A DNA stretch of 45,160 nucleotides from Syntrophorhabdales bacterium (lineage in GTDB: Bacteria; Desulfobacterota; Syntrophorhabdia; Syntrophorhabdales; WCHB1-27): assembly GCA_035541455.1 (NCBI GenBank), contig DATKNH010000129.1, forward strand, positions 1 to 45,160, in the 5' to 3' direction. A program made the translations under genes and the position numbers. Positions 15,252 through 23,045 of this stretch are shown here, piece after piece. Below the pieces are notes generated by a model, which ran no database searches, was not told the DNA's origin, and was given only the letters and a program-made list of their open reading frames with translations. Each line of letters starts with the position of its first letter. The stretch's first letter is position 1.

Positions 15252-15923
15252 TCAACTACTCAATATCACTTTTCTTAGTTGTGCCACCAACGTGGCCAGC
15301 GTCTCATTGTCTATCTGGCCTTCTGCTGTTTCCTTGCCCTTCGCAAGCGATGCGAACGTAAGAGGGCTTCCGAGAAAGGGTGTGGCAATCCTGGTTATTC
15401 TTCCCTCGTCTCCTATGCCGATAACCACTATTTTTCTGCTATCATCCAAAAGACCGAGGAGCCGTGCGCTCTCTTCAGGTAACCGGACAGTGCACGCAAT
15501 CTTCGCAATGTCGGCGCCGGCCTCAAAGCAGGAATCGACAATCCTGTCAAGCACGTGTCTTCCGGGTGTGCCCGCGTGGTCGTGAAAGGATACGATCACG
15601 CGACAATTGTATGCCTTGGCTTTGGCGATAATCTCTTCCCTGTAGTTTCTTTCCGATTCAATCTCTACGTCGACGAAGGCCGCCCCTGCTTCGATAGCGG
15701 CTATAAGGAGCTTCTTGCGATCCTTGTCCGGGTGTGCCCTCGCCCTGCATGTCGCGATCAGCGTTTTCGGTTGTGAAAAGAGTGAGCGTACCTCGTCGAG
15801 CGTGGGACGTATCACGTCGATGCGTATCTCGGCGCAATCGAGTCTTTTCAGGGCCGACATGCATGAAGCCACCGAGTCTTCTGCGAGACTAACACAAATC
15901 ATGGAGCATCCCATCGAGTTCAC
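15252..15923 (-). CDS. aroD: 3-Dehydroquinate dehydratase, type I
   Basis: The 223-residue protein is a type I (Schiff base) dehydroquinase: EIRIDVIRP near residues 32-40, the catalytic His in VSFHDH (His114) and the Schiff-base Lys in DIAKIA (Lys141). It dehydrates 3-dehydroquinate to 3-dehydroshikimate. The start overlaps the end of aroB; ATG codons at 15923, 15914 and 15902 are all possible and none has a clear ribosome site. The third would give the family's usual MICVSL start. Confidence 0.92.
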   Translation of the reverse strand: MNSMGCSMICVSLAEDSVASCMSALKRLDCAEIRIDVIRPTLDEVRSLFSQPKTLIATCRARAHPDKDRKKLLIAAIEAGAAFVDVEIESERNYREEIIAKAKAYNCRVIVSFHDHAGTPGRHVLDRIVDSCFEAGADIAKIACTVRLPEESARLLGLLDDSRKIVVIGIGDEGRITRIATPFLGSPLTFASLAKGKETAEGQIDNETLATLVAQLRKVILSS

Positions 15924-16917
15924 TGACTTTTACGGGCGCGACTCTCGCGCGGCCTATCCCGTCAAGCAGGACAAAGTGAATCTCTTCGTTCTCCCTCTTC
16001 TTGTCTTTCCTCAGGGCTTCTCGCACCGCGGTTGCATCCACATGCGCTGTCACAGGAAGCCCGAACCTCTCAAGAAGCGTCCTGAGTCTCTCCACGTCGC
16101 TTTCCGGGATGAGGCCACGGCGAGCAGAGAGCGTGGCTGCAGCCACCATACCTATGCTCACGCCTTCTCCGTGCCGCAGGCGGCCGAGGCTTTCGAGCGC
16201 GTGTCCGATGGTGTGGCCGAAATTGAGTTTCCTTCGTTCCCCTTTCTCCTTCTCGTCGAGCGATACGATTCTGGTTTTGACTGAAAGGGAATCGTAGACG
16301 ATGCGTTCGATTACTCCGTGATCGAGCGATAGAGCCTCCATCCACGCTGCTTCGAAAAATGAAAAGAGATTTGCATCGCCGATCGCGGCGGTCTTAATCG
16401 CTTCGGCAAAGCCGTTCCTCAGTTCAGGACCGGAAAGAGTTTTGAGCAGAGAGAAGTCGCAGAGCACGAACGAGGGCTGAGTGAAGGTGCCGACGAGGTT
16501 CTTGTAGTTCTTGAAATTAACCCCGTTTTTCCCTCCGACGCTGGCATCTACCTGGGCCAGAAGGGTCGTGGGCACGAAGCCGAACCGGAGCCCTCGCAGA
16601 TACGTTGATGCGGCGTATCCCGCCACATCGCAGACGAGCCCGCCGCCAATTGCCAGAACGAGAGAGGAACGATCAATCTCGGCTCGAAGGAAAGTCTCGT
16701 ACATCTTCTCTACAGTCGCCAGCGTTTTGGAACGCTCGCCAATACCTGTTTCTATTACCTCGCACGGCGGGAACAGGTTCCCGTAAAGAGCACGTACTGT
16801 AGTGTCCGTCACGATAACCTTTTTTGCTCTGCCGCAATAAGAGGTGAGGTGTTCCAAGGGTTCCCCGACCATGACGGTTGATTGACCTGAGGTGCCTGCA
16901 ATCTGTAGTGACCTCAT
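15889..16917 (-). CDS. aroB: 3-Dehydroquinate synthase
   Basis: The 342-residue protein has the NAD-binding [19 protein letters not shown] region near residues 91-109, [19 protein letters not shown] near 115-133 and the zinc-ligand region [11 protein letters not shown] near 233-243. It cyclises DAHP to 3-dehydroquinate using NAD+ and a divalent metal. Its ATG overlaps the stop of aroF by 4 bp and its own end overlaps aroD by 35 bp. All landmark residues of the family are present. Confidence 0.96.
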   Translation of the reverse strand: MRSLQIAGTSGQSTVMVGEPLEHLTSYCGRAKKVIVTDTTVRALYGNLFPPCEVIETGIGERSKTLATVEKMYETFLRAEIDRSSLVLAIGGGLVCDVAGYAASTYLRGLRFGFVPTTLLAQVDASVGGKNGVNFKNYKNLVGTFTQPSFVLCDFSLLKTLSGPELRNGFAEAIKTAAIGDANLFSFFEAAWMEALSLDHGVIERIVYDSLSVKTRIVSLDEKEKGERRKLNFGHTIGHALESLGRLRHGEGVSIGMVAAATLSARRGLIPESDVERLRTLLERFGLPVTAHVDATAVREALRKDKKRENEEIHFVLLDGIGRARVAPVKVSELDGMLHDLC

Positions 16918-17762
16918 TGCCCTGCCGCCATGACCTCCGTTGAATCGATGGTACCCATCGAATCCATGAAACGATGAAGGGCGCTGACCCGTCGCATCAT
17001 ATCCGAAAACTCCCGAGGCGTTAAAGCCTGCTCCTTGTCGCAGAGAGCCTCCTCGGGATTATTATGTACCTCGACAATGATGCCGTCTGCTCCTGCCGCC
17101 ACCGACGCGAGACTCAGCGGAGGAATGAGAGAGACTCTTCCGGTTGCATGGGAGGGATCAACGATAACCGGGAGATGCGTCAACTCCTTCAGTGCGGGTA
17201 CGGCAGTCAAGTCGAGAGTGTTCCTCGTGTAACTTTCAAACGTGCGAATGCCTCTCTCGCAGAGAACGACGTGAGGATTCCCCTCGCTCAGGATGTACTC
17301 CGCGCAGTTGAGCAGTTCTTCCAGGGTTGAGTTCATGCCCCTCTTTAAAAGCACGGGTTTGTGCGATCTTCCCACTTCCTTGAGAAGGGAAAAGTTCTGC
17401 ATGTTCCTCGCGCCTATCTGGAGCATGTCAGCGTATTCACTTACCCAGAAAACGTCTCGCGCATCAATGACCTCGGTCACAATGGGAAGCCCGGTTTCTC
17501 CCTTCGCCTTTCTGAGGATCTTGAGAGCCTTTAAGCCAAGACCCTGGAATGCGTAGGGCGAACTGCGCGGCTTAAAGGCACCTCCGCGCAAGAGGTGGCC
17601 TCCTGCTTTCTTGACCGCGTGGGCGGTTTCTATTGTTTGCCGTTCGGTTTCCACGCTGCACGGTCCGGCAATTACCGTAAATCCCTCTCCTATGGGTATG
17701 CCTTCCACGCGGACTACTGTCCTGCCTTCGCCGTTCAATGAGGCCAGTCTCAAATTCTTCAT
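16914..17762 (-). CDS. aroF: 3-Deoxy-7-phosphoheptulonate (DAHP) synthase, type I-beta
   Basis: The 282-residue protein is a DAHP synthase of the short KDO8P-like type I-beta class: IAGPCSVE (about residues 30-37), [15 protein letters not shown] near 60-74, [10 protein letters not shown] near 116-125, LLKRG near 138 and DPSHATGR near 202-209. It joins PEP and erythrose 4-phosphate, the first step of the pathway. There is no regulatory ACT or chorismate mutase domain, so allosteric control may be absent and control may rest on the attenuator upstream. The ATG at 17760-17762 follows GGAGGAG. Confidence 0.95.
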   Translation of the reverse strand: MKNLRLASLNGEGRTVVRVEGIPIGEGFTVIAGPCSVETERQTIETAHAVKKAGGHLLRGGAFKPRSSPYAFQGLGLKALKILRKAKGETGLPIVTEVIDARDVFWVSEYADMLQIGARNMQNFSLLKEVGRSHKPVLLKRGMNSTLEELLNCAEYILSEGNPHVVLCERGIRTFESYTRNTLDLTAVPALKELTHLPVIVDPSHATGRVSLIPPLSLASVAAGADGIIVEVHNNPEEALCDKEQALTPREFSDMMRRVSALHRFMDSMGTIDSTEVMAAGQ

Positions 17763-17800
17763 GATCTCTCCTCCGGTAGGTTAAGCCGCATATCGCGCCT

Positions 17801-17832
17801 AATAAAAAAGGCCGTGGATGTTTCCCACGGCC
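17801..17832 (-). terminator. Intrinsic terminator of the aro operon attenuator
   Basis: On the minus strand GGCCGTGG and CCACGGCC form an 8-bp stem (9 with a flanking A-T) around a 7-nt loop, followed by TTTTTT. It lies 38 bp before the aroF start codon, between leader peptide and first gene, so it acts inside the operon leader, not at a gene end. Confidence 0.88.
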
Positions 17833-17845
17833 TCACAAACTGAAA

Positions 17846-17910
17846 GGGCCGCGGGTTCTGCACCCACGGCCCTTGATTACCATCTAGGGTAAAGGACACC
17901 CGGGGTGCAG
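17846..17910 (-). promoter_or_regulatory. Attenuator switch: mutually exclusive RNA segments
   Basis: Five segments can be seen. A (17903-17910, CUGCACCC, inside the leader ORF) is complementary to B' (GGGUGCAG, 17858-17865). B (17862-17872) pairs with C (17846-17856) in an 11-bp stem with one wobble. C also pairs with D (17824-17832), the left arm of the terminator. So A:B plus C:D excludes the terminator, while B:C leaves D:E free to terminate. A ribosome stalled in the aromatic codons leaves A free; one at the stop codon covers A. The logic is inferred from complementarity by eye. Confidence 0.75.
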
Positions 17911-17961
17911 GATCCTGTACCAAAAATAAAAGTAGCCGAAAATGGTTGTCGAGTACTGCAT
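17884..17961 (-). CDS. Aromatic leader peptide of the aro operon
   Basis: A 25-residue ORF from ATG (17959-17961) to TAG (17884-17886) holds the stretch FGYFYFWY at residues 8-15, seven aromatic residues in eight, including the single Trp codon, plus Tyr3. It contains all three amino acids whose shared pathway the operon encodes. It lies between a consensus promoter and an intrinsic terminator, which is the arrangement of classical leader-peptide attenuators. The ATG lies eight bases after the -10 box and has no ribosome site, so its translation probably starts on a leaderless mRNA. Confidence 0.88.
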   Translation of the reverse strand: MQYSTTIFGYFYFWYRILHPGCPLP

Positions 17962-17969
17962 AAGGCGAC

Positions 17970-17998
17970 AGTATAAAGCCGAACCTTTCTGTTGTCAA
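17970..17998 (-). promoter_or_regulatory. Consensus sigma-70 promoter of the aro operon
   Basis: On the minus strand TTGACA (17993-17998), exactly 17 bp and TATACT (17970-17975) form a near-perfect promoter. It faces the leader peptide and aroF. No other promoter of similar quality is seen within the operon. Confidence 0.88.
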
Positions 17999-18073
17999 GT
18001 GAATGAAAGCTAATCAAAGAACGGTACGGCGGCGTCCGCCGTGTCCCGCAGAGGCACGCGTCATCACAAGCTC

Positions 18074-18102
18074 TTGATTATGGCGGTAGGGAGGTATATT
18101 AT
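18074..18102 (+). promoter_or_regulatory. Probable promoter of the aldo/keto reductase gene
   Basis: TTGATT (18074-18079), a 17-bp spacer and TATTAT (18097-18102) lie 45 bp before the ATG at 18148. It is divergent from the aro promoter, 75 bp away. Confidence 0.5.
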
Positions 18103-18147
18103 TGCTGACACAGCCGGGAAGACAACGAGAGCTGCCGGAGGAGAGCT

Positions 18148-19302
18148 ATGACAAAAAGGGATGATGCAGCAATCAACAGACGCGATTTCCTGAGGATCGG
18201 GATGGCAGGAGCTGCCACCATCGGTTTAACAGGCATGGGAAACCTCCTCAGCGCAGCCGAAGCGGCGCCGGCGCCTGTCTATCGCACGTTGGGCCGGACC
18301 GGGCTCAAGGTCACTACGCTCAGTTTCGGCGCGATGCTCACGCCCGAGTATGAAGTCATACGGGCAGGCTTTGACATGGGAATCAATTACGTGGATACGG
18401 CACGCCGCTACCTGAACGGAAGAAGCGAAGATATTGTCTCAAAGGCGCTTGACGGCATACGTGACAAAGTGTACGTGGCCACGAAGACACGCAGGGAATC
18501 GACCACCAGGGACGAGATCATGAAGGATATCGAGACGAGTCTTGCCCAGCTCAAGACCGACCACATCGACGTGATCCAACTTCACGGCCTTGAGAATGCG
18601 AAGCAGGTGTTGAATCCCGAGGCGCGCGCGGCCTACACCAAGGCCAGGGAACAGGGCAAGGTCCGCTTCTTCGGTGTGAGCACCCATACCAACATGGCAG
18701 AGGTCATCAATGCGGTAGTAGACGATCCTGACAAGTTCTTCGACACGGTGCTTGTGCAATACAACTTCAACTCTGATCCTTCGGTGAAGCAAGCTATGGC
18801 CAGGGCTAAAACGGCAGGAATCGGTGCGATCGCCATGAAGATTCAGATGGGCGGCTACAAGACAAGGGAGGAGGTCAAGGCCATGACTCCGGAGCAGGCC
18901 GCAGCCAATCTGAAATGGGTTCTGCAGGACACGAACGTGACGTGCGCCATCCCGGGGATGAGGACCGTAGACCAGGTAAAACAGATGTTCCCTGCAATGC
19001 AGGCAAAGCTCACAGATAGAGATGTGCGCGTGATCCGTCAGTATGCGCAGGCGATCGCACCGTACTATTGCAGGTTGTGCGGGGAGTGCGAAGGCACATG
19101 TCCCAACGGGGTGGCCATCAGCGTGATTAACCGTGCACTCATGTATGCCGAGGGGTATAAGGAGTTTGCGCTGGCAAAAGCGACATTCGACGAAGCTCCG
19201 AGGTCGTCTCTCTGTTCCTCGTGCGAGGACTGCGTGGCTCTGTGTGTCAACGGCCTGAATATCGCAAAAAAAATGCGCCAGGCTCAGAGTATGTTTGCAT
19301 GA
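18148..19302 (+). CDS. Tat-exported aldo/keto reductase with C-terminal [4Fe-4S] domain
   Basis: The 384-residue protein has a Tat signal (NRRDFLRIG, residues 10-18, then a hydrophobic stretch ending near AEAAPA), an aldo/keto reductase barrel (YRTLGRTGLKVTTLSFGAM; DTARRYLNGRSE with Asp and Tyr of the active site) and a C-terminal ferredoxin-like part with CRLCGECEGTCPNG and CSSCEDCVALC. Fe-S aldo/keto reductases of this kind occur in anaerobes and are annotated only generally. Export with a folded cofactor suggests a periplasmic reductase that receives electrons through Fe-S clusters. The ATG follows GGAGGAG. The next gene overlaps its stop by 4 bp, so the two form an operon. Confidence 0.87.
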   Translation: MTKRDDAAINRRDFLRIGMAGAATIGLTGMGNLLSAAEAAPAPVYRTLGRTGLKVTTLSFGAMLTPEYEVIRAGFDMGINYVDTARRYLNGRSEDIVSKALDGIRDKVYVATKTRRESTTRDEIMKDIETSLAQLKTDHIDVIQLHGLENAKQVLNPEARAAYTKAREQGKVRFFGVSTHTNMAEVINAVVDDPDKFFDTVLVQYNFNSDPSVKQAMARAKTAGIGAIAMKIQMGGYKTREEVKAMTPEQAAANLKWVLQDTNVTCAIPGMRTVDQVKQMFPAMQAKLTDRDVRVIRQYAQAIAPYYCRLCGECEGTCPNGVAISVINRALMYAEGYKEFALAKATFDEAPRSSLCSSCEDCVALCVNGLNIAKKMRQAQSMFA

Positions 19303-20237
19303 TACGCATGACACATCTGATTCGGATGATAAGGTTATTGCGCTGCGCACCGGTTGTTACGGCTGTGCTGTTATTCACTTTTTCGTCTCTGTTTGCAGCT
19401 GAAAAAACAATTGACGATATTCTTCCCGAGGAATGTGTGCAGGGCTGGGCCATGGACGGCAAGGTGACAACGTACACGCCGGACAACCTCTACAAGTACA
19501 TCGACGGCGAGGCCGAACTGTACATGCCCTACGGCTTCCGTAAGGCTGCAACGGTGATGTACTTGAAGCCGGGAAGCGCTGATACCGGGATAGTGACCAA
19601 TATTTTTGAGATGGGATCGCTCCTCGAGGCTTTCGGTATCTACTCTAATTATCGTACCCCCGCGTTGGAACAGGTAAGAATCGGTGCTGAAGGTTTTGCA
19701 GACGAATCGCAACTCATGTTCTACCAGGACCGTTATTTTGTCCAGATCGAGGCTTCAGGTTCGGTCACAGAGGGAGGCTTCATCTTTCGCTCCTGCGCTG
19801 AGGCAGTCTCGCGCAATATAGCTGACAGCAAGGAAAAACCTCGCGAGCTCCAATTCCTCAAGGTGCCGGAAGCTGTACCTCTGACTGAAAAGTATTATGC
19901 CTCAGGGCTGCTGGGTCACGGCTTTTTCGGAAAAGGCTTTACCGGAGAGGTGACGATCGAAAAGGCGCGGGCAAAGTCAGTGCTGATGCTGGCAGGGTCT
20001 GAAAAGGCAGCCGCGCAGGTCTTCACCGACTACGAAAAGTACCTGAAGGAATCAAAGGTCACGCCTGCACTGGCGAGGGATAAGGGGGGCAACATCCTGC
20101 ACGCGATGGATCCGCTTTACAAGGGCGTGGTGCTGGCGCAGTCCGGTCAATACGTGGTGGGTGTCGTGGGCCTCAAAGAGCCGCATGACGGCGATGCACT
20201 CATCGCGGAGCTTGTCAAAAACCTTCCGAAGCGGTAA
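19299..20237 (+). CDS. DUF6599-like exported protein
   Basis: The 312-residue protein has an N-terminal hydrophobic segment (about residues 14-34, signal peptide) and the motif TPDNLYKYIDGEAELYMPYGF near residues 63-83, which I recall as the hallmark of DUF6599. The rest is a mixed alpha/beta domain with no recognised catalytic residues. The ATG at 19299 overlaps the TGA of the upstream reductase (ATGA), so an earlier in-frame start within that gene is rejected. Translational coupling implies a joint periplasmic function with the Fe-S aldo/keto reductase. The function is unknown. Confidence 0.75.
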   Translation: MIRMTHLIRMIRLLRCAPVVTAVLLFTFSSLFAAEKTIDDILPEECVQGWAMDGKVTTYTPDNLYKYIDGEAELYMPYGFRKAATVMYLKPGSADTGIVTNIFEMGSLLEAFGIYSNYRTPALEQVRIGAEGFADESQLMFYQDRYFVQIEASGSVTEGGFIFRSCAEAVSRNIADSKEKPRELQFLKVPEAVPLTEKYYASGLLGHGFFGKGFTGEVTIEKARAKSVLMLAGSEKAAAQVFTDYEKYLKESKVTPALARDKGGNILHAMDPLYKGVVLAQSGQYVVGVVGLKEPHDGDALIAELVKNLPKR

Positions 20238-20397
20238 GGTCAAGAGAACTGCCCAAGCCGCTTGCACGGTCTCTCTCGCTTGCTGGCGAATCGTGTATTT
20301 CCCTGGCCAATAGTACCGTATTCCACTTCCGCCATTGCACATGGCAATGATTAGAACGGGTGCCGCACACCAGCTACTGTACCTCTTAAATGTCGTT

Positions 20398-20406
20398 TGT
20401 TATAAT
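20398..20406 (+). promoter_or_regulatory. Extended -10 promoter before the sensor gene
   Basis: TGTTATAAT is a perfect extended -10 element (TGnTATAAT), 76 bp before the ATG at 20483. The matching -35 position (TGTACC) is poor, as is usual for extended -10 promoters. Confidence 0.5.
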
Positions 20407-20482
20407 GAGATGGAACTTAGGCGCCTGATCGGCGGCCACGTGATGTCCCGAGGCGATCCGTAAGCTCGTTCAGGAGGAAAGT

Positions 20483-21256
20483 ATGAAACTAAAGACAAAA
20501 CTCACGTCGGGCTTAGGCTTTCTGTTCTTCATTATCTTCGCGCTCGCCGCTTTTTGTTCCTACTATGTAGGCACCCTGGGCCAGGAATCCGAAAGAATCC
20601 TGAAGGACAACTACGACTCGCTCGTCTATGCCCGGAATATGGTCGCCGGTCTCGAAGACATCAAAACGTCGGTTACCGTTGCTATGTACACCTCGCGCAC
20701 GTCCGAGCACTACGCACGACTCTTCGAGTCAGGGAAGAAGTTGTTCGAGGAGAACCTCAAGCTGGAACGCAACAACATAACCGAAGTGCACGAGAAAGAG
20801 TATGTCGAAGCGCTTACCCAGGAGTATGCGTCCTTTCTCAAACTGTCCGTCCAGCTCAGAGAAGGCCCTGCCGAGCCTTCCGCTTATATCCGCGATTTTC
20901 TGCCGGCCACTGAACGGGTGAGAGAATCCATCAGGGGCATCTACGACGTGAACATGGAGGCGGTCGTGCGCAAAAGCCAGCAGGCAACCCGTGACGCCAC
21001 CCGCTTTATGCAGGGCATGGCCATGATAGGCGCTATCTGCCTGGTGCTGGCGTTGGGCTACTTCTGGTACTTTCCGGTCTACATATCTTCCACCATGAGC
21101 TATCTCGCAGAGAGAATGAGCAACCTGGTCAAAAAGAGCGGCGTTCCCTTCGAGGCAACCACGAACGACGAGGCCGACATCATGCTGCAGGGAATAAAGG
21201 CGCTCGAAGAAAAACTCGGCGTAAACAAAGAGAGCGTGAATACTCAAAGGAGCTAA
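20483..21256 (+). CDS. Membrane sensor protein with periplasmic four-helix-type domain and no output domain
   Basis: The 257-residue protein has a first membrane segment (about residues 9-30), a long helical extracytoplasmic region (about 31-175) like the four-helix-bundle sensors of chemoreceptors and histidine kinases, a second membrane segment (about 177-200) and a HAMP-like helical tail. No kinase, methyl-accepting or cyclase domain follows; the frame ends cleanly with TAA. It could be a truncated receptor or a stand-alone sensor that acts through a partner. The start has an AGGAGG site. No partner kinase is near. Confidence 0.65.
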   Translation: MKLKTKLTSGLGFLFFIIFALAAFCSYYVGTLGQESERILKDNYDSLVYARNMVAGLEDIKTSVTVAMYTSRTSEHYARLFESGKKLFEENLKLERNNITEVHEKEYVEALTQEYASFLKLSVQLREGPAEPSAYIRDFLPATERVRESIRGIYDVNMEAVVRKSQQATRDATRFMQGMAMIGAICLVLALGYFWYFPVYISSTMSYLAERMSNLVKKSGVPFEATTNDEADIMLQGIKALEEKLGVNKESVNTQRS

Positions 21257-21288
21257 TCTCGCTGACTCTCTAAGAGGCGCTACACGTC

Positions 21289-21537
21289 TTGAAGATGCGA
21301 GAGCCGGTGGAATCCCTCAATATGCTCCCGTCCATGTGGCTCCTGACTGGCGAGATCGTCACGGAGCTCGAGGCCATTAACGTCCTCACCGGAGCAACGG
21401 CGTTCCAGTGCAGCGCTGGCGGTATCGGTGGTGCAGAAGGCGGCGTCTGGATCGTGTTCAGGGGTACCAGGGAACAGGTTACCAAGGCGCTCGACCTGGT
21501 GCATTCTATCCAGGGTGAACCACCTTACGTGGAATAA
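21289..21537 (+). CDS. Small protein of unknown function
   Basis: An 82-residue frame starting at TTG 21289 (or ATG 21295) has an ordered look: LLTGEIVTELEAINVLTG, a Gly-rich GGIGGAEGGVWIVF strand and a helix VTKALDLVHSI. It lies 32 bp after the sensor gene on the same strand. An AAGAGG site fits the TTG better than the ATG. I do not recognise the family. The rich Gly-Gly strand recalls small ligand-binding domains, but this is not evidence of function. Confidence 0.45.
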   Translation: MKMREPVESLNMLPSMWLLTGEIVTELEAINVLTGATAFQCSAGGIGGAEGGVWIVFRGTREQVTKALDLVHSIQGEPPYVE

Positions 21538-21563
21538 CATCCCGGGACGTTGTGAGCAAACAG

Positions 21564-21600
21564 GCTGATGAGGCCGAAAGCCTTTGCCCGCCTCATCAGC
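21564..21600 (+). terminator. 11-bp perfect inverted repeat, possible terminator without U-tract
   Basis: GCTGATGAGGC and GCCTCATCAGC flank a 15-bp spacer, 27 bp after the stop of the small ORF. It would form a very stable hairpin but no T-run follows, so it may be a Rho-dependent end, a processing or stabiliser element. Confidence 0.4.
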
Positions 21601-21760
21601 GTCAATGTTCCATCTCATTCACCTTATTACCCACGCGATCTCAGAACCGGGCCACGACATGCCGTGGATGGCGAAGCCTGTAGCGTAAATTGATAGCCGG
21701 ACTTATATTAAAAGGCTATGGGGAATCTCGGGTCAAAAATAAAAAGGCGGTGACACCACT

Positions 21761-22141
21761 ATGAAGAAGGTACTGCTTGTCGTTGTTGTGCTGGTGATGA
21801 GCCTGGTCTTTGCGATGGGCGTGTTTGCCCAGGCTGTGACGACGCCAACACGTTCCACGCCCGCGAAGAAGGCCCAAACACCAAAGTCGATGCAATATGT
21901 AGGTACCATCGTTCTGGTTGACGCGACCGCAAAGGGCATTGTCGTCAACGGCAGGAACGGCGAAATGACCTTCGACGTGTCTATGACCGCGTGGAAACCT
22001 TATAAGTCTGTGCACGAGGTCAAACTGGGCGATCCTGTTACCGTATGGTACATCGAAAAAAACGGGGAAATGAAAGCCTCTTCCGTGACGAAGGCAAACC
22101 CTCCAAGTCTGAAGGAGGAATCTATTCCTGCAAACAAGTAG
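21761..22141 (+). CDS. Small exported protein of unknown function
   Basis: The 126-residue protein has a signal peptide (KKVLLVVVVLVMSLVFA, cleavage near FAQA at about residue 24), a Thr/Pro/Lys-rich linker to about residue 45 and a compact beta-rich domain (MQYVGTIVLVDATAKGIVV, then VKLGDPVTVWYIEKNGEM) that recalls small OB-like periplasmic domains. The ATG has an AAGGCGG site. It stands alone between two hairpin-bearing spacers. Function unknown. Confidence 0.7.
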   Translation: MKKVLLVVVVLVMSLVFAMGVFAQAVTTPTRSTPAKKAQTPKSMQYVGTIVLVDATAKGIVVNGRNGEMTFDVSMTAWKPYKSVHEVKLGDPVTVWYIEKNGEMKASSVTKANPPSLKEESIPANK

Positions 22142-22250
22142 CCTTCGTCTACGAGAGCGGGGGACGTATTCCCGGTTCCGGCCCGCTTTAAGCCTTTAGA
22201 AGCGTAAGGCCTCTCCTCGTGTTTCCACTCGAACTCGTGCCAGCCTGACC

Positions 22251-22280
22251 TTGGGCGCTGCGCCTGGTGGCGCTTCCCAA
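22251..22280 (+). other. Stable hairpin upstream of the Tat-2Fe-2S gene
   Basis: TTGGG...CCCAA enclose an inner perfect stem GCGCC / GGCGC with loop TGGT, in the 253-bp gene-free stretch before 22395. No T-run follows. It could be a leader structure of the molybdoenzyme operon; it does not match a riboswitch I recognise. A weak promoter-like pair TTGATG and TAAACT (17-bp spacing, 22333-22361) lies downstream of it, which would exclude it from the mRNA if real. Confidence 0.35.
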
Positions 22281-22394
22281 CATTTGCTATGCAGGCGTAC
22301 AGAGTCTGCCCATTTGCGTCTTGAGATAGTTCTTGATGGTTTTTGTCAGGTTAGATAAACTGTAAGCTTCGAGACCATGTGCAGGAGATGACGT

Positions 22395-23045
22395 ATGGAT
22401 GAAGAACGAAAAGCATCGGCAGAAGAAGCAAAGCAGAAAAAAAGCTCCATGAGAGTCTCCCGTCGCGACTTCCTAAAAGGAATGGCGACGACTGCGGTAG
22501 CGGCGACCATTACCACGTTTCCGGGACAATCTCTTCCCGAAGCCGAAGCTGCATTGCCTTCGGGAGTCAAGGAAGCGCTCATCACCCTCAATGTCAACGA
22601 CAGAGCCTATCGCGTGAAAGTGAAGTCAAATTGGACCCTGCTCGATGTATTGCGACGGGAGCTCGATCTCACCGGAACCAAGAAGGCCTGCGACCACGGG
22701 AATTGCGGCGCCTGCACGGTAATCGTGGATGGAAAAGCAGTTTATGCATGCTCTCTCCTCGCGATCGGCATGGATGGCAAGAAGATCGCTACCGTCGAAG
22801 GCTTGAGGGAAGGAGAGAAGCTCCATCCCATCCAGAAGGCTTTCTCCGAGCAGGGAGGGTACCAGTGCGGTTTCTGTACCTCGGGGCAGATGATGGCCGC
22901 TAAGGCGCTGCTCGATAAAAACGCGAACCCCACAGCAGATGAGGTACGCATGGCCATGGCCGGCAATCTCTGCCGATGCGGCGCTTATCCGAAAATCATC
23001 GAATCGGTTTTGAGTGCGGCCAAAAAAATTTCGGCAGGCGCGTGA
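22395..23045 (+). CDS. Tat-exported [2Fe-2S] subunit of a xanthine-dehydrogenase-family molybdoenzyme (set 1)
   Basis: The 216-residue protein begins with a Tat signal (SRRDFLKG, residues 22-29, then a hydrophobic stretch to AEA) and has the two [2Fe-2S] domains of the family: Cys99, 104, 107 and 119, then Cys158, 161, 193 and 195 (QCGFC and CRC motifs). It carries electrons between molybdenum centre and FAD. A Tat signal on the small subunit only is known from PaoABC-type periplasmic aldehyde oxidoreductases, where it exports the whole complex. The ATG follows AGGAG. Its stop overlaps the start of the molybdenum subunit by 1 bp. Confidence 0.92.
   Translation: MDEERKASAEEAKQKKSSMRVSRRDFLKGMATTAVAATITTFPGQSLPEAEAALPSGVKEALITLNVNDRAYRVKVKSNWTLLDVLRRELDLTGTKKACDHGNCGACTVIVDGKAVYACSLLAIGMDGKKIATVEGLREGEKLHPIQKAFSEQGGYQCGFCTSGQMMAAKALLDKNANPTADEVRMAMAGNLCRCGAYPKIIESVLSAAKKISAGA

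Noticed and set aside
17801-17998. T-box or protein-binding leader for the aro operon
   Set aside because: A leader peptide with stacked aromatic codons and alternative stems explains the region better; no T-box sequence is visible.
18439-19350. 303-codon open frame opposite the aldo/keto reductase
   Set aside because: Opposite a clear reductase gene with Fe-S motifs; product has no family features.
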